64,000 nt of DNA from Ezakiella coagulans (lineage in GTDB: Bacteria > Bacillota > Clostridia > Tissierellales > Peptoniphilaceae), in assembly GCF_003096635.1 (NCBI RefSeq), contig NZ_QEKV01000001.1, forward strand, positions 133,534 through 197,533. Reading direction: 5' to 3'. The notes below the pieces were generated by a model. It worked only from the letters and a program-made list of their open reading frames with translations. It was not told where the DNA came from and searched no databases. The translations under genes were made by a program, and so were the position numbers. Positions 53,901 through 62,200 of this stretch are shown piece by piece (the first letter of the stretch is position 1; each line of letters begins with the position of its first letter).

Positions 53901-56900
53901 AGCCAAGAACAAATTCAGCAATTGAAGTTACAAAAGATCCAAGTAAGATGTCTTACCTCATTACTGAAAAAGACGGCAAGGCTCAACTGAACCTTGAAGG
54001 TATGACACTAAACTTAGTTGATAATCTTGGTAAAAAGACTCCAGTTCAATTAACAGATAAGAATGTAACTTTCAAAGTTAATGGTAAGCCAATAAAAGAT
54101 GGTGGAGACCTTACACTTGCAGATGACGTTAAATTCATCGAAGTTGAGTACAAAGATGGAGAAAAAACACTAACAGCTAAGACAGACGGCGTTCTTCGTG
54201 TAGGACCGGACTATGATAAGGATGGAAAAGACGACAGAACACAAAACTTTGATCCAGAAAAGATTATAAAACTTGAAGTAATCAAACAACCTCAACTTGA
54301 CTATATTGCTAAAGACAAGTCAGAAGATAGCAAATTCAAGCTAAACCTTGAAGGCATGATTGTAAGAATGACTGACAAGGCAGGCAAGGAAAAACTTGCT
54401 TTAGTTAAGGAAGGTAAGTTCGTAGATTACGACGAACCAACAAAAGAAATCACAGTGCTTACTGCAACACCAGCTCATGGTGCAACATTAACACCACAAA
54501 CTAGTGATACTGATAAGGGTCATAATGAAAGTAAGGTTGTTATAACTGGACCAAATAACTCTAAAGCAGAAACAGATCCATTAAAAGTATTCTACGATGC
54601 TAACAAGGATAATAAACCAGACTACGGTCAAGAACAAAAAACCCCGGCACCATCAGCAATGGCTAGAAACATTGGAGAAAATCCAGACAAAACAACAGTA
54701 GAAGGTATGGCAACACCAGGTGCAGTAATCAAGATTACTGACAAGGAAGGAAAAGTTTTAACAACTGACCCTGAAAAAGTTGTAGCTGGACCAGACGGAA
54801 AATACAAAGCAACTATTCCACTACAAGCTGACGGAACAGACATCAAAGTAACAGCAAAACTTGGTGAAATGGGCGAATCAGACCCAACGCCAACAACTGT
54901 ATTTGATGACAAGAATAACAATAAGCAACCGGATAGGGACGAAGGTTTCAATATTGAAAAAGCAACAGACATTAAATTTGTTGACCAACCGGACCTAACT
55001 TACCTTGTTGCAACAAAAGATACAGAAGTTACTTTCAACGGAAAAGATGGAAAAGGCAAAGCAATTTACCTTGAACTATCTTACAAGAACGGCGACAAGA
55101 CAGAATCCAAGATCATGACTCTAGAAGAATTGATGAAGGATACTACTCACATCTCTGTAACACCGGCAAATGGTACAACAGATAAGAAAGAAAACCAAAC
55201 ACACAACCTAGTTGGTAAAAACCTTGAAGTTAAACTTAAAAAAGTTGATCCAGCAACAGCTACTTCAAAAGCAACATCAACAAGCACATTTGCTATCGAA
55301 ATCGATGCAGATGGAAATGGAAAAGCTGATAAAGACGAAAAAACTCCGGCACCAACAGCTAAGGCACTTAATGTTGGAAAAGATCCAAAATCGACAACTA
55401 TTACAGGTAAAGCTGAAAAAGGTGCAAAAGTTGTAGCAATGGTAGGCAACGTAAAAGTTGGCGAAACAACAGCAGATGCACAAACTGGAGAATACACTAT
55501 CAATGCAACAAAAGATGGTGCTGCACTTCCAAAAGATACAAAAGTAAATGTAACTGCACAAGTTGGAGTTAAAAAAGAATCTGATCCAACAGAAGCTATA
55601 GTTAAAGAAGATAAAGACGGCAATGGAACTGCAGATAACGAAGAAGAATTCGACATTACAAAGACTGCAAAGATTGAAATGGTTAGCGACCCTAACAAGA
55701 TGGACTATCTTGTGACAACACAAGAAGGAACAGTTAAGTTCGATGCAACAGGAATGCTTGTTAGATTAACTGACAAGGCAGGTAAAGAAAAACTTTACAC
55801 AGCAGCAGAACTAACAGCTGATAAAACAAACTTTAAAGTTGAACCGGCTCACGATAGTGACTTAACAATTAAAGCCAACCATGACAAGAAAGTTAAAGTA
55901 ACACTTCTTACAGCACCAGCTGATATGCAAACAAAAGAAGTAGAAACAACTGGTAATTTGTCAGTTAAACTTGATGCTAATAACAATGGTATTGCTGATG
56001 AAAAAGAAAAGTTTGACATAGCTAAAACAACTAAGGTAACTATCATCCAAGATCCATCAAAGATGAACTACCTAGTTACTACAAAAGATGGCAAAACACC
56101 ATTTAAAACAGCAGGTGTAGTTATCAAGTTAGAAGATGCTAGCGGAAAGACTGTAACTTACAATGCTGATGAATTAAAGAATCTTACAGACAAGATTAAA
56201 CTTTCACCAGCAGAAGGAGAACAACTTGGCCTAGACAACGGCAAGACTAAGACAATTCCATTCACAGTTACTATAACTGGAGCAGAAAGTCAAACTAAAC
56301 CAACAGCAACAGGCGGAAATGTAAAAGTTCAACTTGACGCTGATGACAATGGTACAGCTGATGAAGATGAAAAATCTGAACAAGCAAAAGACGTTAAGGC
56401 ACTTAACCAAAACAAGGTTGTAGAAGGCAAGGTTACAAACGAACCGAAAGACACTACAACAGTATCTGGTAAGGCTAAACCGGGCTCAACTGTTATCATT
56501 AAAAATGAAGCAGGAGAAGAAATCGGTAAGGTTGAACAAGTTGCTGACAATGGCGAATTCACTGCTGAAGTAAAAAAACAAGACGAAGGCAAAAAAGTCC
56601 AAGTCATTGTAACTGAACCAGGTAAGAAAGACTCTGATCCTGTTAAAACAACAGTAGTAAGAGACTCCGACAACGACGGAGAAGACGACAGCAAGGCAGG
56701 TCAAACAGAAAGACCGGCAGCTATTGCATCAAATATCGGCAAGAAACCAACATTTACAACAATTACTGGTGAAGCTGAAAAGGGTGCAACTGTTACTGCT
56801 TATGTAGGTAATCAAGTAGTTGGAACTGCAACAGCAGACAAAACAACTGGTAAGTACACTATCCAAGCTAAACAAAACGAAAAACCTATCAAAGAAGGCG

Positions 56901-59248
56901 TTAAAATTGATGTAACAGCAACTTTAGCACCAAAAACAGAATCATTAAAACAAACTGTAGTAGTATTTAAAGATACTGATGGAACTGGTCAACCAGACTC
57001 AGCAAAAGATTTTGATGTTAAGAAGGCAAAAGAAATGCAAGTAGTAGCATCTCCAGACAAGATGGTTTACACTGACGGAGACCAATTAAATCTTGATGGA
57101 CTGAAAGTTCTTCTTACAGATGTAAATGGAAATCAAAAGATTTTCACATACAAACATGATGCCAATACTGAATTCACAGAAGCTGGATTATCAGTAGACT
57201 ACAAACAAAATCAAAAATTATCAAATGCTGATAATGACAAGAAGCTAACAGTAACATTAGATACAACAGGTAACACACAAGTAACTGAAGCCATTACAGA
57301 TGAAACACCAACAGCACTTACTGTAAACAAAATGCAATCAGCAAAACCTACAGACTTGGCTGCTGCAAACCAAGGTGACGCAAAAGTTACAAAGGTAAAA
57401 GGTAAAGCAGTAAGTGGTGCTGAGATTAAAGTAACTGATAAAGCAGGTAATAACTTATTACCTGACAACACAACTGTTAAAGCAGATTCTAACGGAGACT
57501 TTACTGCAGATTTAAATAAATTATTAGATCCAGGAACAAAAGTTTACTTCACAGCTACTGAACCAGGAAAGACAGAATCTCCAAAAGAAGAAGAAACTGT
57601 TATAAGAGATAAAGATGGAAACTGGAAAGCAGACACAGGATCTAAACTTTCAACTCCAGTAATCGATCCAATAAGAGAAAAAGATGAAAAAGTTGTAGTA
57701 GAAGCTCCAAAAGCTGATGACAAGATTCAAAAAATCGAAGTTACAGACCAAAATGGAAATACTGTAACACTTACAAAAGATTCTACTGACAAGACAGGTA
57801 AGACTTGGATTGTTGATGGTTCGAAACCGGTAGAAAAAGTTGTAGAAAATAACGATGGTAAGCTAGAAATTCCAGTAAAGGATAAGCTTCCACTAAACGA
57901 CAGAGACCAAATTAAAGTAACATTTAAAGATGGCGAAAAGCCAGCTAATGAAGCTTTCGAGAAGGCACCTGTACAAAAAGCAAGTCAAACACCAAAAGTT
58001 GACCCTGTTTACACAGGCGAGAAAGAAGTTAAGATTGCAGACCCAACAGTGGCAGACCCAACAGCTAAGACTATTAAGGTTAAAGTTAACGATAACAATT
58101 CAATGATCGTTGAAAAACAACCAGACGGAAGCTGGAAAGTTAAAGACAATCCAAATGCTAAAGTTGAAGTAAAAGATGGTAAAGTTGTAGTGCCACTTGA
58201 CCCATCAGCTAAAAAAGACGATGTAATTAAAGTATCAACAATCAATGATTCAAAGAAAGAATCACCAGCAGCAGAAGTTACAGTTGTAGATAAAGAAAAA
58301 TCTAAAAAGCCAGAATTAAATCAAGTAACATCTAATGATAATAAGATTACGGGAAAAAATGCAGAACCTGGCGCTGATATTGTTATAACTATCACACCTA
58401 AAGATGGTGGAGAGCCAAAGGAAATCAATACAAAGGCTGACAAACAAGGAAACTTTGAAGTCGATGTAAATAATCTAAATGATGGAGATAAGATTGTAGC
58501 TACCGCAAAAGAAAAAGATAAAGATCCAACAGAATCTGATCCTGTTACGGTAGGAATTGATACTTCAGAACTTGATAAGGCAATCCAAGATGGTAAAGAC
58601 GCTTTAGATCCTAAAAAAGGCGGAAAGAATAACGGTACACCTGAAGATAAAGCTCTAGAAAAAGCAATCAAAGAGGGCGAAGAAGTCTCTAAGAATCCGG
58701 AATCTGCAGAAAAAGTTAAAGAGAAAAAAGAAGCTATCGAAAAAGCTATTAAGGACAAGAAAGATGCCGACGAAGCTAGAGATAAACTTCAAGAAAAGAT
58801 AAATGAAGCCAACGACAAGAAGAATGATCCTGAGTATCCAACTAAACCAGACGATGTAAGGAAAGAACTTGATAAGGCTGCAACAGATGGTCAGGTAACT
58901 CATGACGATAAAACTAAGACAAAAGAAGACATCGATAAGGAAATAGAAAAGATACAAGAAAAGATCGACCAATACAACAAGCAACAGTTAGCAGTAAGTA
59001 TCACTCCTCCAGTAGCGGGAACTTTAAAGATGGAGCTAACAACAATACCAGGTAACTCTAAGTTTAAAGTTTACAAAGGAATAGTATCTGAGAAGAATCT
59101 AATAGGAGAAGGAACTACAAACTCTAAAGGTATTGGAACAATAACATTTGACGAAAATACTGTTAAATTAAAAAGTGGAATGATTTTGAGAGTTGTTGTA
59201 GAACACGATGGTTATTTATCGAGGACAGAAAGAGTGAAAGTAATATAG
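50954..59248 (+). CDS. Giant secreted surface protein 2 (2764 residues) with Ig-like modules and calcium-loop-like linkers
   Basis: A signal peptide (MNKKRIMSLLLSIMMVLQII, cleavage near VQA-K) is followed by a unique N-terminal region. A FIVAR-like helical segment lies at about residues 812-895. Then come two alternating modules. One, with a D-P-x-K-M-x-Y motif, recurs six times (from about 53910, 54265, 54958, 55665, 56025 and 57020). The other is Ig-like, with G-x-A-x-x-G-A-x-V (54690, 55395, 56455, 56757, 57390, 58340). Linkers hold about nine Asp-rich loops such as DADGNGKADKDEK and DANNNGIADEKEK that look like TSP3/EF-hand calcium sites. A long charged helical region (about 2535-2680) precedes a final beta domain ending RTERVKVI. 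No LPXTG or SLH. TAAGGAGGA precedes the ATG. Confidence 0.87.
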   Translation: MNKKRIMSLLLSIMMVLQIIVPQVQVQAKSGGTSVQMSEGQKIGERSEVFTFKNTKKPIKSWFTMGTMSLNNARQVSTTRTETLKIKTTATGLDNGKKTFDWAAFGQNKKFTAWIEVAYVEDKKSGEEVATERHKVSEDFEISSAGDINATVTLDSSKTVDFYYLRTEYDEGDKLIKVNAILDYKNSLSPKDQADLTFKIGIQQIVSTTITYELIDEYGKLIKLDDQKEEKPEAADLKNQAKFGNGTDEPLLTFNLKKDGTDILRDEQIEDEDELIDSSIKLILEKDSIKSNNIDYKLTSTYDVINGGKVTIKRQKDVVTPKDPQNPGDIPDGYARLKLSADATGAGPTGTFTKDDDKDNLRYVDVKEGKAYTTAKVEIDKQGKPFPLTSANKVDTGKKFDKWTPELGTLGNAVAKETKNLNATYKSSDKEIIPYLPTEPVPKEDENGDPIPENYVVVTFKSESATKGKVKIGKKEGETVLAKVKPGIDLSTKAEITTIPEKDYGFTEWKPALTNAAEGQTYTAHFIKSGDEINEGDTIPKDWFKVKVSQDESIVDNTVVTKFYTVKPNGTLESDKFAKLDGKAKEGYKDPAWYVGSEKLEKPFERQITTYTEFLASATEEIANKFKNNPLKAVDITAYKGDTIGEKFWNKGVKTQREDAVLGRLIQSATVTDITPEKRTTDKAGTFPGTLKVTFTDGSSLEVNNQKLIVIDTSVDIDYDKGSDKDANAPRHKDEVVKGKIVSKETLEGAKVEILDKDDKVIGITLANTDGSFVAGTRPLEAGETIKVRVTLPKADKASPAVEKIVKLNPDRLNQLLPIAKAQKDSFSKKQNAIIKERLDALNKAITEAEKLVDENGKAKGTDTAENQTAIDNAVTALEEALKKLTANIPPSISGPKTHEIFVGEALDLKALVEVTDGDGADDLVVENGSNVKVEVKKVEGQTESPVADLSTIKDTVGTYKVTYTAKDNAGAEVTHEMTLTVKPRTNSAIEVTKDPSKMSYLITEKDGKAQLNLEGMTLNLVDNLGKKTPVQLTDKNVTFKVNGKPIKDGGDLTLADDVKFIEVEYKDGEKTLTAKTDGVLRVGPDYDKDGKDDRTQNFDPEKIIKLEVIKQPQLDYIAKDKSEDSKFKLNLEGMIVRMTDKAGKEKLALVKEGKFVDYDEPTKEITVLTATPAHGATLTPQTSDTDKGHNESKVVITGPNNSKAETDPLKVFYDANKDNKPDYGQEQKTPAPSAMARNIGENPDKTTVEGMATPGAVIKITDKEGKVLTTDPEKVVAGPDGKYKATIPLQADGTDIKVTAKLGEMGESDPTPTTVFDDKNNNKQPDRDEGFNIEKATDIKFVDQPDLTYLVATKDTEVTFNGKDGKGKAIYLELSYKNGDKTESKIMTLEELMKDTTHISVTPANGTTDKKENQTHNLVGKNLEVKLKKVDPATATSKATSTSTFAIEIDADGNGKADKDEKTPAPTAKALNVGKDPKSTTITGKAEKGAKVVAMVGNVKVGETTADAQTGEYTINATKDGAALPKDTKVNVTAQVGVKKESDPTEAIVKEDKDGNGTADNEEEFDITKTAKIEMVSDPNKMDYLVTTQEGTVKFDATGMLVRLTDKAGKEKLYTAAELTADKTNFKVEPAHDSDLTIKANHDKKVKVTLLTAPADMQTKEVETTGNLSVKLDANNNGIADEKEKFDIAKTTKVTIIQDPSKMNYLVTTKDGKTPFKTAGVVIKLEDASGKTVTYNADELKNLTDKIKLSPAEGEQLGLDNGKTKTIPFTVTITGAESQTKPTATGGNVKVQLDADDNGTADEDEKSEQAKDVKALNQNKVVEGKVTNEPKDTTTVSGKAKPGSTVIIKNEAGEEIGKVEQVADNGEFTAEVKKQDEGKKVQVIVTEPGKKDSDPVKTTVVRDSDNDGEDDSKAGQTERPAAIASNIGKKPTFTTITGEAEKGATVTAYVGNQVVGTATADKTTGKYTIQAKQNEKPIKEGVKIDVTATLAPKTESLKQTVVVFKDTDGTGQPDSAKDFDVKKAKEMQVVASPDKMVYTDGDQLNLDGLKVLLTDVNGNQKIFTYKHDANTEFTEAGLSVDYKQNQKLSNADNDKKLTVTLDTTGNTQVTEAITDETPTALTVNKMQSAKPTDLAAANQGDAKVTKVKGKAVSGAEIKVTDKAGNNLLPDNTTVKADSNGDFTADLNKLLDPGTKVYFTATEPGKTESPKEEETVIRDKDGNWKADTGSKLSTPVIDPIREKDEKVVVEAPKADDKIQKIEVTDQNGNTVTLTKDSTDKTGKTWIVDGSKPVEKVVENNDGKLEIPVKDKLPLNDRDQIKVTFKDGEKPANEAFEKAPVQKASQTPKVDPVYTGEKEVKIADPTVADPTAKTIKVKVNDNNSMIVEKQPDGSWKVKDNPNAKVEVKDGKVVVPLDPSAKKDDVIKVSTINDSKKESPAAEVTVVDKEKSKKPELNQVTSNDNKITGKNAEPGADIVITITPKDGGEPKEINTKADKQGNFEVDVNNLNDGDKIVATAKEKDKDPTESDPVTVGIDTSELDKAIQDGKDALDPKKGGKNNGTPEDKALEKAIKEGEEVSKNPESAEKVKEKKEAIEKAIKDKKDADEARDKLQEKINEANDKKNDPEYPTKPDDVRKELDKAATDGQVTHDDKTKTKEDIDKEIEKIQEKIDQYNKQQLAVSITPPVAGTLKMELTTIPGNSKFKVYKGIVSEKNLIGEGTTNSKGIGTITFDENTVKLKSGMILRVVVEHDGYLSRTERVKVI

Positions 59249-59273
59249 TTAAAAGGGGATAACCCTTTTAACT
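59247..59273 (+). other. Intergenic hairpin between surface genes 2 and 3
   Basis: AGTTAAAAGGG, loop GATAA, CCCTTTTAACT form a perfect 11 bp stem that overlaps the end of the stop codon, then ATATATTT. The weak T tail could give partial termination and so reduce expression of the third gene. Confidence 0.6.
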
Positions 59274-59294
59274 ATATATTTCAAAGGAGGAAAT

Positions 59295-62200
59295 ATGAAG
59301 AAAAGAATAATTTCATTTATGTTAATACTTTTGATGATTTTAACTTCAGTACCAGTAGAAGCATTTGGACATCAAAGTAGAAATGTCAATCCAAACAAAG
59401 AGGCTGAAGCAAAATACAATGTAGTTAACATTAACGGTCAAAAATATAAGGCATATAAAATTTCTGATATTATGCCAGATAATTTAGTGAAAAAGCAAAG
59501 TCAGAAAAGAGCCTTCAACTCAGGCCTGATGAGGACTTCAGGATATGTTGATCAAACAGAAACGGATCCAAATAAGTTGTGGACATTAAAAATAAACTGG
59601 GAAACAAGAGATATTGACTTTCCGAATGAAACAATTATATTTCCAGTAATCTATAATCCGGACGGAGAGGAAAATACTGGAGATGAAATCGAATTAGGTA
59701 TATTTGAAGTAGACGCAGCTCATGCCCAAAAGGGCAATTCAAATGAACGTATTAAGATGAAGGTAAAGGAGGGTATTAATCCCAACGATTATATTGAAGG
59801 AGCAGAAATACTTTGCCCTCATTTTATAAAGTACGATTTGCGTATTGTGAAAAATAACGAATGGAATGGACATGAGTATCAAGAGTACCAATTTTTAGCA
59901 AATGTCAGCCAAAATGTAATGTCAGTTTATAAAATAAGCTGGTTTGACAATGATTCATCCAAAAGACAAGAATTCGAAGGAAAATGGAAGGGTAGTAAAA
60001 GTATAGAAACTGATCTTGTAGGTTCAACAGAAGATGGATATTACACAGTTATTAAAGAGCTTATCGGAAGAAAAGATCTTTATACTGGAAATAATAAACC
60101 ATACACACCTTCTGAAGGACACATGGCAGGAGAATTAAAGAAAGGCTATAAAGAAGAACCAATTCAATTTGTTAGTTTAAACATAGATGACGTTACTCCG
60201 GTGGATACTGCCGGTTCTTATATCATAAAAGATGGAGTCGAAACACAAAAGGGCTTCCTTCAACTAGGCACAAAATATTATTACAATATTACTGGAGATT
60301 ACAGGACCCTACACGAAATAGAACTTCGTGAAGAACTAAAAGTTAAATTTGATCCAAATGGAGCTACATTTGCACCAGCTGTTAAAACTGAACAAGCAAT
60401 TGGACACTCTATGAAAATTGGAGAAGCTTTTGGAGACTTAGAAGCTGTTACAGTTCCAACTAAAAATCAAATCTCAAACATTCCACAAAAAGACAACAAA
60501 GACCAAGAATTTGTTGGTTGGGTTGTTGATGAAACTAACAAATCATTAGACTTTAGCGATGGAAAGAACGCAGATAAACTTGTAAATCCACAAGGATATG
60601 AAGTTAAGAAAAATGTAACTTTCTATGCAGTTTACGCACCTAAGGCTCAAGGTAAGGTTGCTATTCAATATGTTGATACAGACGGTAATGCTATTCAAGA
60701 TACCTATAAGATTGCAACTGAACAATATCCGGATAAAGCTGAAGGCAATGTAGGTGAAGATGTTGATATTAATAAGATTCCTGAGCCAGTATTCTATGGT
60801 TATGAAAGAACTGATAAAGCTATAGATGTATCAGGAAAGAAATATCAAAATGAACATATTCAAACTGTAGAAGTTGAATACAAAAAACTTGCTGACATCA
60901 TACCTGAAAAAGGTGATGATGGAAAAGATAACCCAGATGCAAATAAACCTGAAGTAAAGAATTATTACAAGAAGGTTGTTTACAAGGCAGAAAAGGTTAA
61001 GGGTTATTTAGGCGAAGAAACTAAAAAAGCTGAGCAAGTTGTTTACTATGTAAACCCAGTTGCAGGAAAGAAAGTAAGTGACGCAACTGTACCAAATGTT
61101 GGGGCAGAGACAGGTTACATTGTAGATGACACTAATAAGTGGACATACCCACAAGGAATAACGGCCGACACTGCTATTACTAAAGATACAGCAAATCCAC
61201 TTGTTATAAACGCAAACTTCAAGAAAGAAACAACTACTAAGAAATTTACTAAGACATGGGCGGCTGCAGACGGTGCAAAATTACCTGATACAAAACCAAC
61301 GGTTACATTTGAACTTTATGCTGATGATGCTAAGGTTGAAACAAATGGAGAACGAATTTTATCAAATGGAGCCTTAACTGCTGAATATAAGGATCTTGTA
61401 AGATACAATTATGATAATACAGGAAAAGCAACAACTGAAATCAAATACACTGTTAAAGAAAAAGGCGAAGCTAATAATTCTATAACTCTTGGCGACAAGA
61501 CATATGCGGTAACTTATACAGATATAGGTGTTACTAACACACTTGGCAAAGAGGTAATAAATTTAACAGTTAATAAAGTTTGGGCTAGAGAAGATGGAGC
61601 TGCAAAGCTACCTGAAACAAAACCGACATTAACATTTGACTTATACAAAGACGGTACTAAAGTTGATGGACAATCAAAGACATTAGCAGCGGGTCAAACA
61701 AGTGTAAAATGGACAGGACTCGACAAGTACCAAGCAAATGGAACTGATTTAGCTGTATATACAGTTAGTGAAGGACAAACAGCCAACAATACAATAGAAC
61801 TTGACGGTAAGAAGTATGAAGTTAAGATGACAGATATGAATAATGGCGTAATCACAGTAACTAATACACTCAAGAAAGAAACTACTGATGTTGAATTTAC
61901 AAAAGTTTGGGCAGCTGCTGATGGCACAACTCTTCCTACAACATTACCGGAAGTAACATTTGTTCTAGTAAAAGACGGAACAGTAACTACAACAACTGCA
62001 AAAGTTGATTCAACAACTAATAAAGCCAAATTCTCAGGTCTTGACAAGTATACAAAAGACGGAGACGAAATTGTATATACTGTTAAAGAACAAGGCGAAG
62101 ATAAGGGAGCTATTAAGCTAAATAACCAAGATTATACGGTAGAATATAGCGAAGAAGATAAAACAGTAACAAATACTCTTCAAAAAGAACTTAAAGAAGT

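Noticed and set aside
55147-55698. Antisense reading frames of 120-185 codons opposite surface protein 2
   Set aside because: Ser/Val/Phe-rich shadows of a repetitive Lys/Glu/Thr-rich gene; no ribosome sites and no recognisable motifs.
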